64,000 nt of DNA from Terriglobia bacterium (GTDB lineage: Bacteria > Acidobacteriota > Terriglobia > Bryobacterales > UBA6623). Both the position numbers and the translations under genes were made by a program. How positions within the stretch are numbered: position 1 is the first letter of the stretch; each line of letters starts with the position of its first letter. The notes beneath the pieces are model-generated. The model ran no database searches, was not told the origin of the DNA, and saw only the letters and a program-made list of their open reading frames with translations. The DNA is taken from positions 98,893-162,892 of the forward strand of contig VXMF01000018.1 in the NCBI GenBank assembly GCA_009841225.1, in the 5' to 3' direction. Below, one piece after another: positions 53,220-61,358 of the stretch.

Positions 53220-53642
53220 TCAAGACTCGGCCACATCATGCAGGAGGTGCTTTCTCAAGTACATGCGATTCTGACCGTCCTCGCGCCGGTACTCGATCTC
53301 GTCCATCAGCGTGCGGATCATGTACAAGCCTCTCCCTCCGGCGCGCAACTCGTCGGGCGGGAGAAGCTCGCGCGAGAGAAATTCAGCCTCTATGCCATGG
53401 TCGCAGATGCGCACTTCGATCATCTCGCCGTCCCGCCGGCACGCGATCCGGATAGGCCGCGTGGTGTCGCCCTCGTAACCGTGGCGCATCACATTCGACA
53501 CTGCTTCATTGACGGCCAGCACCACTGCCGTCACCGACTCCTCGCGAGCGCCGAACCCGAGACAGCTCTGCTCGACCACTCCCCGAACCAAGCGCAGCCA
53601 CTTCGGATCGCTCACGATCCGCACAGCAACTTCTCCGAACAT
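53220..53642 (-). CDS. RsbW-like anti-sigma/serine kinase (HATPase)
   Basis: A 140-residue GHKL ATPase: VLAVNEAVSNVMRHGYEG (N-box), VRICDHGIEAEF (G1) and GGRGLYMIRTLMDEIEYRR (G2). RsbW/SpoIIAB proteins phosphorylate STAS antagonists and hold sigma factors. The STAS gene is directly downstream, the expected target. I chose the Met at 53642 (MFGEVAVRIV), because upstream residues are Arg/Pro-rich and unlike the family. Confidence 0.88.
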   Translation of the reverse strand: MFGEVAVRIVSDPKWLRLVRGVVEQSCLGFGAREESVTAVVLAVNEAVSNVMRHGYEGDTTRPIRIACRRDGEMIEVRICDHGIEAEFLSRELLPPDELRAGGRGLYMIRTLMDEIEYRREDGQNRMYLRKHLLHDVAES

Positions 53643-53765
53643 GGCTGGTACCGCTCGACGTCTGGAAGGCCCAGGAAGCCCCGACCCGGCGTGGCGGATT
53701 TTAGCACGGGGCACGGGTTCCCCAAGGCAAGGGGGCCGTGGCCGGCTCTGCTATCTTGGCTAGGC

Positions 53766-54995
53766 GTGGCGGTCGTGGAGGCGCGGAGGCTGGCCTTCGA
53801 CCTGCTTTTGCGTGTCGAGCGGGACGGGGCTTATTCAGATGAGTTGCTGCATTCGCGGCGGCTGGACGGTACCGGCGCTCGCGCAAAGGCCTTTGTCACC
53901 CAGGCAGTGCTTGGATGCCTGAGGCGGCAGGGCGAACTCGACCATTTGATCGCCGCCAAGACGAGCCGGCCCGTGGGAGCCATGGATGCCGAAGTGCTGA
54001 CCGCCTTGCGGCTCGGGGCGTATCAATTGCGCCACATGGACGGCATCCCGGACCACGCCGCCGTCTCTCAATCCGTTGAACTGGTGAAGCAGGCACGCAA
54101 AGGATCGGCCGCGGGATTGGTAAACGCGGTCCTGCGCCACCTGCCCCCTCTTCCGCCAGCAGCCGAAACGGCGCGCCTCTGTCATCCCGGCTGGCTGCTG
54201 CGGCGCTGGCAGAAAGCGTTCGGCGCCGGAACGTGCGAGGCACTGTTGCACGCCAACCTGCGGCAGCCCGCGACGTACTTCCGGCTGCGCCGGTCGGCCG
54301 ATGCGGCTGAAGTGCTGGCTCGCCTGAAGAGCGCGGGAGTGTCGGCAGAGCCCACGGATCTGGCGCGCGCCTATCGTCTCGCGAAGGGCAGCGTGCCGGC
54401 TGTCCGGCAGGCAGCCGGCGATGCGCTCTTCTTTCAAGACATCAACTCCCAGCGCGTGGCCGAGTTGCTGGCAGGTTCGCCGGGCTCGCCGGTGCTGGAC
54501 GTTTGCGCGGCACCGGGCGGCAAATCCCGGGTGCTTGCCGAAGGCGCGGCAGTGGTGGCCGGCGACCGGCGCGTGAAACGATTGCACGCTATGCGCGGGC
54601 TGGGCAGCCGGGGGATTGAACTGCTGGCCCTGGATGCCGAGCGTCCGCTGCCGTTTCGGCGGCAGTTCGACCGCATACTGGTTGACGCCCCGTGTTCCGG
54701 CACTGGCACGCTGGCCCGCAATCCGGAAATCAAATGGCGCCTCCAGCCGGACGATCTCGATTCGCTCAGTGCTCGACAAGGGCGCATTCTGGAAAATGCC
54801 ATGGACGCGCTGGCACCCGGCGGGCGGATGGTCTACGCGACCTGCTCGCTGGAACCGGAGGAGAACCAACATGTCGTCGCTAAGGCCGTCGCAGCGCGAG
54901 CGGGCTGGCAGGCCGCCCAAGCCCTTTCGACCGTCCCAGGCACAGATCCGGGCGACGGGTTCCAGGCTTGGCGCATTCTGCGGCCGGCTGCCTAG
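53766..54995 (+). CDS. rsmB: 16S rRNA (cytosine-967) C5-methyltransferase
   Basis: A 409-residue protein: an N-terminal NusB-like RNA-binding domain (about 1-130) and a Rossmann methyltransferase domain. SAM is bound at LDVCAAPGGKSRVLAEG; the two catalytic Cys are in VDAPCSGTGTLARNPEIKW and YATCSLEPEEN. It starts at a GTG (53766); the longer frame upstream is antisense to the RsbW/STAS genes. Its 3' end overlaps the start of the next gene. Confidence 0.94.
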   Translation: MAVVEARRLAFDLLLRVERDGAYSDELLHSRRLDGTGARAKAFVTQAVLGCLRRQGELDHLIAAKTSRPVGAMDAEVLTALRLGAYQLRHMDGIPDHAAVSQSVELVKQARKGSAAGLVNAVLRHLPPLPPAAETARLCHPGWLLRRWQKAFGAGTCEALLHANLRQPATYFRLRRSADAAEVLARLKSAGVSAEPTDLARAYRLAKGSVPAVRQAAGDALFFQDINSQRVAELLAGSPGSPVLDVCAAPGGKSRVLAEGAAVVAGDRRVKRLHAMRGLGSRGIELLALDAERPLPFRRQFDRILVDAPCSGTGTLARNPEIKWRLQPDDLDSLSARQGRILENAMDALAPGGRMVYATCSLEPEENQHVVAKAVAARAGWQAAQALSTVPGTDPGDGFQAWRILRPAA

Positions 54996-56781
54996 CGACC
55001 GGCTTCACGGCTGGGTGGTCCTGGCGGTCGCCGGAATCGCCTTCCTCGGTACGATCTCAAGTCCGCCGTCTCTGCTCGACGACGTGGACTCTGCCTACGC
55101 CCAGATCGCGCGCGACATGCTGCAATCCGGGGACTGGGTCACGGCCCATCTCAACGGAGTGCCGTACTTCGACAAGCCACCAGGCCAAGTGTGGGCGATC
55201 TCGCTTTCGTTCGCGGTGTTCGGCGTGCACGACTGGGCAGCCCGACTACCCGCGGCTCTAGCCGCCATGCTGCTGTGCTGGCTTGCCTGGCATGTCGGGC
55301 GCTGGTCGCTTGGCGAGCCAGGCGGGCTCTATGCAGGCATCGGCCTGGCCACGTGTTGCGGGCTGTTCTTGTTCACCAGGGTGCGGATCCCCGACGTCTA
55401 CGTGGCTTGCACGACGCTCTTTGTGCTCTGGTGTTTCTTGCGCTCGCAAGAGGGCTCGCTGCGACAGGCGCGAGCCCACATGCGCCGGGCCGGCGCGGCG
55501 CTGGGTGTCGGAATTCTGTTCAAGGGTCTTGTGGCCGTGGTGCTTCCGCTGGGCGCTATCGCGCTCTACATGCTCGCTGTCGGCCGGTGGCGCTCAGGCG
55601 AGGCGTGGCGCCGCCTCGGCCTGCCCGGCGCATTTGCGATCACGCTGCTGGTTGCCGCGCCATGGCACCTGCTCGCGATCCTGCGCCACCCTCCTCTCTT
55701 CGACCTTGCGCTGGACAGCGGACCGGGAGTGTACAGGGGATTCTTCTGGCGCTATTTCGTCAACGAGCACGTGCTGCGCTACCTAGGGCTGCGATACCCG
55801 GTCGACTACGACCGCGTGAACGTCGCGTGGCTGTGGTTGGGGCACGTCATTTGGCTGTTCCCGTGGAGCGGCCTGCTCGTGGGATTGCACAAGCTCGGCC
55901 TAGGCGCGGCCGACCGCAAGCGTCGAATGCACTCGCTGATGTTGTGCGCTTGCGGCTTCACGCTGTTGTTCTTCTCCGCCTCGACCACTCAGGAGTACTA
56001 CACCGTGCCCGCCTACGCACCCGCCGTGCTGCTGCTTGCCAGCACGGCCAGTTCGTCCACGCCGCTCCTGAAATGGTGCGCCCGCGGCGCGGCAACGGTC
56101 TACGGGTGCGCGTCGGCAGCGGCTCTCGCAGTGCTCGTTGCGGTCCGAGGGCTTCCGGCCGATGGCGACATCTCCTCCGCGCTGACCAGCAACCCGGATG
56201 CTTACACGCTGGCGCTGGGGCATTTCCACGACCTAACGCTGGCCGCGTTCGCCTATCTGCGCGGGCCGCTCGCTCTGGCCGCGCTCGCGCTCGCGCTCGG
56301 GGCGTTCGGGGGCTGGCTGCTGCGCCAGAGGTGGGCGGCTGCTGCCCTGGCATGCGCTGCCTTGCTGTTCTTGCACGCTGCTCATTGGGCCATGGGAGCA
56401 TTCGACCCGTACCTGTCATCTCGGCCGTTGGCCGATGCCTACCTGCGCTCTCCGCCGGGACAGCTGATCCTAGATCGCGAGTACTACGCATTCTCTTCGC
56501 TGGCCTACTACACGAGCCAGCCGGTCTTGCTACTCAACGGACGCAAGAACAACATCGAGTACGGCTCCAACGCACCTGGGGCGCCTGACGTATTCCTCGC
56601 CGACTCGGACCTGCCCGACCTCTGGGCTCAGCAGCGACCCGTGTATCTCGCGGCATACGAAGAGGATCGCGACCGCTTCGAGCGACTGCTAGGGGCAGGT
56701 CGGTTGCATATTCTGGCCGCTGGCGGCGGCAAGATCCTGATCTCAAACCTCTCCGTTCCTTCCGAAGGCCCTGCCAACTAG
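54871..56781 (+). CDS. ArnT/PMT-like glycosyltransferase (GT39-type)
   Basis: A polytopic membrane protein of up to 636 residues. DDVDSAYAQIARDMLQSGDW with the catalytic Asp pair, and HLNGVPYFDKPPGQVWAISL, mark the ArnT/YycA branch, which transfers a sugar from an undecaprenyl-phosphate donor to lipid A, protein or glycan. About eleven or twelve helices follow, then a periplasmic C-terminus. The ATG at 54871 makes the gene overlap rsmB by 125 bases; a GTG at 55015, just before the first helix, is the alternative. The acceptor is unknown. Confidence 0.85.
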   Translation: MSSLRPSQRERAGRPPKPFRPSQAQIRATGSRLGAFCGRLPSDRLHGWVVLAVAGIAFLGTISSPPSLLDDVDSAYAQIARDMLQSGDWVTAHLNGVPYFDKPPGQVWAISLSFAVFGVHDWAARLPAALAAMLLCWLAWHVGRWSLGEPGGLYAGIGLATCCGLFLFTRVRIPDVYVACTTLFVLWCFLRSQEGSLRQARAHMRRAGAALGVGILFKGLVAVVLPLGAIALYMLAVGRWRSGEAWRRLGLPGAFAITLLVAAPWHLLAILRHPPLFDLALDSGPGVYRGFFWRYFVNEHVLRYLGLRYPVDYDRVNVAWLWLGHVIWLFPWSGLLVGLHKLGLGAADRKRRMHSLMLCACGFTLLFFSASTTQEYYTVPAYAPAVLLLASTASSSTPLLKWCARGAATVYGCASAAALAVLVAVRGLPADGDISSALTSNPDAYTLALGHFHDLTLAAFAYLRGPLALAALALALGAFGGWLLRQRWAAAALACAALLFLHAAHWAMGAFDPYLSSRPLADAYLRSPPGQLILDREYYAFSSLAYYTSQPVLLLNGRKNNIEYGSNAPGAPDVFLADSDLPDLWAQQRPVYLAAYEEDRDRFERLLGAGRLHILAAGGGKILISNLSVPSEGPAN

Positions 56782-57036
56782 GCGCTTCGGAGCGGTCGTG
56801 CGCGGAATGATGCGCCCCGGAACGGGCAAGCCCTCGGCTGGCTCAAGGCAGGCTTGGATTCGGCGATTGGTCCAGTCTGCTCGCCAATCGGAATCGAACT
56901 CGAAGCTGACGGCACGGGCAGGCTAGCCTAGCGAACACGCGTTCCGCTATAGTGAAATCGTACGGGCGGCGGACGGATCGCTCTTCGCCACCGGCGCTTG
57001 GGCGCTGGCCCGCAATCGCCCGCAGGGGACACCCCG
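56782..57036 (+). promoter_or_regulatory. Upstream region of the L31 gene with inverted repeat and -10 box
   Basis: CGATTGG (56864-56870) and CCAATCG (56884-56890) form a perfect 7-bp inverted repeat with a 13-bp gap, and a TATAGT -10-like box lies at 56948-56953. No good -35 was found. Zinc-free L31 genes are often controlled by Zur in other bacteria, but this repeat does not resemble a typical Zur box. Confidence 0.3.
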
Positions 57037-57291
57037 ATGAAACCAAGCATCCATCCCGAGAACTACAGAGAGGTCGTCTTTCGCGACGTTACCACCAACA
57101 CCGAATGGATTACTCGCTCGACGGCCAAGACCGACAAGACTACCACGATTGATGGCAAGGAATACCCTCTGTACGACCTCGCGATCTCTTCGCACTCCCA
57201 TCCGTTCTACACTGGCAAGCGCAAGCTCGTGGACTCCGAGGGCCGGATCGAGCGCTTCAACAAGAAGTACGGGCGCAAGACCTCTGTCTGA
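57037..57291 (+). CDS. rpmE2: 50S ribosomal protein L31, type B (zinc-free)
   Basis: An 84-residue L31. [40 protein letters not shown] and [20 protein letters not shown] are the type B signatures; the four zinc-binding Cys of type A are absent, so it needs no zinc. I chose the ATG at 57037 as the conserved start. No second L31 gene is in the window. Confidence 0.95.
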   Translation: MKPSIHPENYREVVFRDVTTNTEWITRSTAKTDKTTTIDGKEYPLYDLAISSHSHPFYTGKRKLVDSEGRIERFNKKYGRKTSV

Positions 57292-57396
57292 AGCGGGCGG
57301 GGACATCGGGCTGCCCACAGACCACGCATCCGCGAGACCGGTTGTCCGCACGGCCCCGCCCTTCGGCGAGACATGTCGCGCGAGCATGAGGTGAGC

Positions 57397-57798
57397 ATGT
57401 CGGTTGACGCACGCCGCCGCGCGTGCCTAGCCGCCGCCCTCGGGGTGCTGGCCACGCTGGGTGAGGCAGCTGTGGCGCAACAGCGCCCTGCAGAGCAAGC
57501 CATGCTGTTCGGCACGGTCTTCCGGGGTTCGTACCTCGCCTTGGAAGGGGCGCGCGTGGTCGCCTACAACGAGGCCAAGCCCAAGAAGAAGTACAGAGCG
57601 ATCACCAACTACCGCGGCGAGTACAGGATCCGCGTGCCGGCCGGAGACGCGACCTACGTGGTCACTGCGAGCGCGCCGAGATTCGCCCAGAGCCAACGCA
57701 CGGTGAAGGTCTACGGAATCGAGAAGTCGACCGCCAACCTGATCCTTGAACCGCGCAAGAAGGCCGAAAAAGCCAAGAATCGGCCTAATTCGCAGTAG
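57397..57798 (+). CDS. Exported carboxypeptidase-regulatory-like domain protein
   Basis: A 133-residue protein with a signal peptide (ACLAAALGVLATLGEAAVAQ) and a beta-sandwich CarboxypepD_reg-like domain (LFGTVFRGSYLALEGARVVA; RAITNYRGEYRIRVPAGDAT; YVVTASAPRFAQSQRTVKV). The C-terminus is Lys-rich. I start at 57397 because a GAGGTGAG ribosome-binding site precedes it; an ATG at 57373 lacks one. A second such protein is encoded 13 bp downstream. Confidence 0.8.
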   Translation: MSVDARRRACLAAALGVLATLGEAAVAQQRPAEQAMLFGTVFRGSYLALEGARVVAYNEAKPKKKYRAITNYRGEYRIRVPAGDATYVVTASAPRFAQSQRTVKVYGIEKSTANLILEPRKKAEKAKNRPNSQ

Positions 57799-57811
57799 GA
57801 TAGGAGCAGAC

Positions 57812-58180
57812 ATGCAACGCACACGCCGCAGCCTGCTGCTGCTGGGCACCGTGTCGGTGGTCCCGCTCGCCAATGCCCAGTTCACGGGCTTCAAGAAAAA
57901 GAAGAAAGTGGACCCGACCCGCTCGGTCAAGGGCCAGGTCACTGACGAGCACGAGGAGGGCATCCGCGGCATCGTGCAGCTGAAGCACACGCGCACGCTG
58001 GACGTGAAATCGTTCCACACCAACGACAACGGCGACTACTACTTTCACGGCCTAGACCCGAACGTGGACTACGAACTCAAGGCCTTGGCCGAGGGCAGGC
58101 AAAGCAGGACGCGCACAGTGTCAAGCTTTGACAGCCGCAGCGAGCTGATCTACAACTTCAAGCTCAAGTCCGAGAACTGA
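57812..58180 (+). CDS. Exported carboxypeptidase-regulatory-like domain protein, second copy type
   Basis: A 122-residue protein with a short signal peptide (SLLLLGTVSVVPLANA), a Lys run (KKKKK) and one CarboxypepD_reg-like beta-sandwich (RSVKGQVTDEHEEGIRGIVQ; SFHTNDNGDYYFHGLDPNVD; YELKALAEGRQSRTRTVS). It follows the previous gene by 13 bp, with AGGATAGGAG before the ATG, so the two are likely co-expressed. The function is unknown; such domains decorate acidobacterial envelope proteins. Confidence 0.8.
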   Translation: MQRTRRSLLLLGTVSVVPLANAQFTGFKKKKKVDPTRSVKGQVTDEHEEGIRGIVQLKHTRTLDVKSFHTNDNGDYYFHGLDPNVDYELKALAEGRQSRTRTVSSFDSRSELIYNFKLKSEN

Positions 58181-58344
58181 GTCTTGGCGCCGCGACGGTC
58201 ATGCAGGCAGCGCTGCCAGTACGCTTGCGCGAGGCGTTCGCCGCCGATCGAAGGCTTTGCTCGGCCAATTCTGGGATTCGTGTCCGGAAAAGTCGCCCTG
58301 TCGGAAGCTCGGCACGCGGACTTGTGCGGCTATGGGGGTTACCA

Positions 58345-58372
58345 TTAGTCTGTCCGGCGCGTCGGACATAAT
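58345..58372 (+). promoter_or_regulatory. Promoter of the VWFA gene with an internal inverted repeat
   Basis: TTAGTC (58345-58350) and CATAAT (58367-58372) are 16 bp apart. Exactly between them TGTCCG (58351-58356) and CGGACA (58363-58368) form a perfect 6-bp inverted repeat around six bases. A dimeric regulator there would block or remodel the promoter. A GGGGAA ribosome-binding site precedes the ATG at 58407. Confidence 0.4.
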
Positions 58373-58406
58373 GAGCTGGCGCACCAGCAGATCGGGGAAT
58401 ACAACG

Positions 58407-59573
58407 ATGGCGCATTGCAAGCTGTACTTACTCAAGGCGGTGGCGCTGCTCGGCACCATGGCGTTGCTAGCGCCGGCGGTTGCCACGCTGCAGGCCCAAG
58501 GCCCGATCGGCGACCAGCCGCGGAGGCCGCGGACCGACGCCCCGCGGAGGCCAGGGACCCTTCCCGGGCCGGAAGCCCCTCCCGATGCGCCCTCGGATAT
58601 TCCGCGCGTGCAAACCCGCGCGCCGCAGCGGACGCCTGAGGAGCAGCCTCTGTTTACCGCCGACACCAATGTGGTCACCGTGGATATCGCCGTGCTGGAC
58701 AACAAGGGGCAGTTCATTCCCAACATCCCTGCGGGCAACTTCCAAATCTTGGAGGACGGCGTTCCGCAGAAGATCATCAGCGTGGGTCCGACCCAATCCC
58801 CTGCCACGGTGGCTCTGCTGATCGAGTTCAGCAACCGCTGGCAGAGCTACTGGAGCGAGACCTGGTACCAGACGCTCACTGCGACTTACGGCTTCGTCCA
58901 GACATTGCGCCCGGAGGACTGGGTCGCGGTGATCGCCTACGACCTGCGGCCGGAAATCCTAGCCGATTTCACCCAAGACCGGCGGGAGATCAACAACGCC
59001 CTGCAGCGGCTCCGCATCGCGGCCTACAGCGAGTCCAACCTCTTCGACGCGCTGGCCGACACCGTCCAGCGCATGGAGGAGATCGAGGGGCGCAAGGCTG
59101 TCGTCCTGCTTTCGAGCGGCGAGGACACCTTCAGCCGGCTAAACTTCTCGCAAGCGCGCAGGATCGTGCAGGAGGCCGGCGTGACGGTACACGCCATCGG
59201 CCTGGGCCAGATGCTCAAGGAGATGCTGGATTCCTACGGCTACGTCGGGGGAGCGACCCGCATCGGCTGGCTGCAGGCGGACAACCAGCTGCGCACGTTC
59301 ACCAGGGAAACGGGCGGCTTCTCGTTCTTCCCGCGCTTCTACGGGGAATTCCCGACGATCTTCCAGAGCCTGAACTACCTGATGCGCAACCAGTACACGG
59401 CGGTCTACCAGCCCTCCAACACCAAGCGCGACGGCACGTTTCGCAAGATTACCGTGCGCTTGGTGGATCCCAACACGAACAAAGAGCTGCGAATCACGGG
59501 CAAGAAGAACAAGCGCATCAAGTACGATATCGTCGCGCGCAAGGGCTACACAGCGCCGCGCGAGGTGGAATAG
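58407..59573 (+). CDS. VWFA-related acidobacterial domain protein
   Basis: A 388-residue exported protein: a signal peptide (LLKAVALLGTMALLAPAVAT), a Pro-rich linker, then a beta-sandwich domain (TVDIAVLDNKGQFIPNIPAG; FQILEDGVPQKIISV) and a von Willebrand A-like domain (TVALLIEFSNRWQSYWSETW; KAVVLLSSGEDTFSRLNFSQ). The ensemble is the VWFA-related family expanded in Acidobacteria (TIGR03436). The MIDAS Asp-x-Ser-x-Ser reads EFSNR here, so metal binding may be altered. Its role is unknown. I chose the ATG that gives a signal peptide. Confidence 0.88.
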   Translation: MAHCKLYLLKAVALLGTMALLAPAVATLQAQGPIGDQPRRPRTDAPRRPGTLPGPEAPPDAPSDIPRVQTRAPQRTPEEQPLFTADTNVVTVDIAVLDNKGQFIPNIPAGNFQILEDGVPQKIISVGPTQSPATVALLIEFSNRWQSYWSETWYQTLTATYGFVQTLRPEDWVAVIAYDLRPEILADFTQDRREINNALQRLRIAAYSESNLFDALADTVQRMEEIEGRKAVVLLSSGEDTFSRLNFSQARRIVQEAGVTVHAIGLGQMLKEMLDSYGYVGGATRIGWLQADNQLRTFTRETGGFSFFPRFYGEFPTIFQSLNYLMRNQYTAVYQPSNTKRDGTFRKITVRLVDPNTNKELRITGKKNKRIKYDIVARKGYTAPREVE

Positions 59574-59582
59574 ACGCCCGCC

Positions 59583-59605
59583 GGCCGGGACCCCGGAGCC
59601 CGGCC
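59583..59605 (+). terminator. GC-rich hairpin after the VWFA gene
   Basis: GGCCGGG (59583-59589) and CCCGGCC (59599-59605) form a perfect 7-bp stem with a 9-base loop, 9 bp after the stop codon. No T-run follows, so it may be a weak or factor-assisted terminator. Confidence 0.35.
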
Positions 59606-59650
59606 TCCGGCGTGCGCCGCCTCGCATTCTATCGGACCTTCGCGAGCGTG

Positions 59651-59681
59651 TTGAGGCCCGCCTTCGGGCGTTTGGTATAGT
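59651..59681 (+). promoter_or_regulatory. Promoter of the response regulator
   Basis: TTGAGG (59651-59656) and TATAGT (59676-59681) are 19 bp apart; transcription would begin only a few bases before the ATG at 59692, giving an almost leaderless mRNA. A small GCCCG/CGGGC hairpin (59656-59669) followed by TTT lies inside the spacer. Confidence 0.4.
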
Positions 59682-59691
59682 CTCCAAACCT

Positions 59692-60165
59692 ATGTCTCGC
59701 GTCCCCGCACGCCCGAAGGTCTTGCTCATTGATGACAATCACTTCGGGTCTCTGGCACGCCAGGCGATCCTGCGAGATCTAGGGTACGAGGTCGAAGTCT
59801 CAGAGAGCGGCGCGGCCGGCTTGGAGCGCTTTCAGGCATCTGCCGATGACGCCCCCTTCAGCGTCGTCGTCACCGACTATCGGATGCCTGGCATGCGGGG
59901 CGACGAGGTGGTTCGGCGGCTCCGGGAGCTGGCCCCGGACGTGCCGGTGGTGATCCTGTCCGGCCACGTGCGGACCTTCGCGCTGACCGCGGAGTCCACG
60001 GGAGCCGATGTCGTGCTCGAGAAAGGGCCGCGCGAGCAGCACGATCTGGCGGGCACGATCTTGCGGCTCGCCCCGAGCGACCCGCCGCGCAAGCCACTCG
60101 GACATGAGACCGAGTCCGGCCGCGCCATGCGGCAAGCTCCGCGCAGACGGGCCCGCAGGCAGTGA
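59692..60165 (+). CDS. Stand-alone response regulator receiver protein
   Basis: A 157-residue CheY-like receiver: D14-D15 in LLIDDNHFG, phospho-acceptor D62 in VVTDYRMPGMRGDEVVRRL, S90 in VVILSGHVRT and K111 in VVLEKGPREQ. About 35 disordered, Arg-rich residues follow; there is no DNA-binding or enzymatic output domain. The partner kinase is not nearby. Its stop overlaps a GTG of the next gene. Confidence 0.9.
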   Translation: MSRVPARPKVLLIDDNHFGSLARQAILRDLGYEVEVSESGAAGLERFQASADDAPFSVVVTDYRMPGMRGDEVVRRLRELAPDVPVVILSGHVRTFALTAESTGADVVLEKGPREQHDLAGTILRLAPSDPPRKPLGHETESGRAMRQAPRRRARRQ

Positions 60166-60206
60166 TACGATCGGGCAACGCCCGCAAGACACCGGATACA
60201 TCGTCA

Positions 60207-60911
60207 ATGACAAGCTTTACCTGGCTCGGCCACTCGACCGTTCACATCAGGGTCGGGGACGGCCCGGCGATCCTGATCGACCCTTGGCTGGAAGGCAACC
60301 CCGCCTTCCCTGCCGGCTACGACGTCTCGCCTGTCGACCTGGTGCTGGTCACTCACGGACACTTCGACCACCTCGATCTGGGCGACCTGCGCTCGCTGGT
60401 CGAGAAGTTCGAGCCGGAGATCGTTTGCAACGCCGAGATTTCGATGTGGCTGGAATCCAAGGACGTTCCGAACGTGGCCGGCATGAACAAGGGCGGCTGC
60501 TACCACAGCAAGGGCGTGCGGATCTCGATGACGCAAGCCCAGCACAGCAGCTCGATCCTAGAGGACGGCAAGATCGTCTATGCCGGCGAGCCGACCGGCC
60601 TGGTTGTCCGGCAGCCGGACGGCCGCTCCTTCTACCATGCCGGCGATACCAACGTGTTCAGCGACATGAGCCTGATCCGGCGCCTCTACGAACCCGAACT
60701 GGCCATGCTGCCGATTGGAGATCGGTTCACCATGGGGCCCAAGGAAGCAGCATTGGCCTGCGAATTCCTGCAGCCGAAGCTAGTGATACCGATCCACTAC
60801 AAGACGTTTCCCCTGCTTACAGGGACCGCGGCCAAGCTCAGGGAGGAACTCGGCGCAGAGTCGGACGTAGAGGTGCGCGAGCTGGAGCCCGGGGTGGCCT
60901 TCAACTGGTGA
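60207..60911 (+). CDS. UPF0173 metal-dependent hydrolase (MBL fold)
   Basis: A 234-residue metallo-beta-lactamase-fold protein. It begins SFTWLGHSTVHIRVGDGPA, like other UPF0173 members. Metal ligands are H50, H52, D54 and H55 in VTHGHFDHLDLGDL, with further ligands in FYHAGDTNVFSDMSLI and KLVIPIHYKTFPLL. The substrate is unknown. The ATG at 60207 matches the family start; a GTG at 60162 overlapping the previous stop is possible. Confidence 0.9.
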   Translation: MTSFTWLGHSTVHIRVGDGPAILIDPWLEGNPAFPAGYDVSPVDLVLVTHGHFDHLDLGDLRSLVEKFEPEIVCNAEISMWLESKDVPNVAGMNKGGCYHSKGVRISMTQAQHSSSILEDGKIVYAGEPTGLVVRQPDGRSFYHAGDTNVFSDMSLIRRLYEPELAMLPIGDRFTMGPKEAALACEFLQPKLVIPIHYKTFPLLTGTAAKLREELGAESDVEVRELEPGVAFNW

Positions 60912-60926
60912 GCAAAGGCGCGACTC

Positions 60927-61358
60927 TCAGCGCTTGGAAAGCCCCGAGTAGGTTTCGTCGTCCGCAGCCTCGGTCGTGACCGGCAGCCCCCGCCGAGCCC
61001 AGCCGTCGTAAACGATCTGCCCCATCGGGTTGGATTCGCCATCGAATCCGCCGCGCATGTCAACCACATTGGTAAAGCCATTCGCCTGCAGTACTTGCGC
61101 GGCGCGCATCGATCGCCCACCCTTCAGGCAAGCAGTGATGATCTTGGCATCCCTGCCCAGCGCCCGTTCGCAGACGTCGACGAATTCCTCGTTCGGCTGC
61201 ATGCCCATCGCAGTGCGATGCAGCAGCGGGATGTTCTTGGCTCCCGGCGCGTGGCCTTGCTCGAATTCCGGGATGGAACGCACGTCCAGGTAGATGTAGT
61301 CCTCTCCCGACTCCAGCAGGTCGCGTGCCTCGTCCGGTGAAATGCGCTTGAGTGCCAT
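60927..61358 (-). CDS. Rhodanese-like sulfurtransferase
   Basis: A 143-residue single rhodanese domain. The active-site loop is ITACLKGGRSMRAA with C77, and YLDVRSIPEFEQGHAPGAKN is the N-terminal signature. It may transfer sulfane sulfur or detoxify cyanide; the partner is unknown. It is convergent with the MBL hydrolase gene. Confidence 0.92.
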   Translation of the reverse strand: MALKRISPDEARDLLESGEDYIYLDVRSIPEFEQGHAPGAKNIPLLHRTAMGMQPNEEFVDVCERALGRDAKIITACLKGGRSMRAAQVLQANGFTNVVDMRGGFDGESNPMGQIVYDGWARRGLPVTTEAADDETYSGLSKR

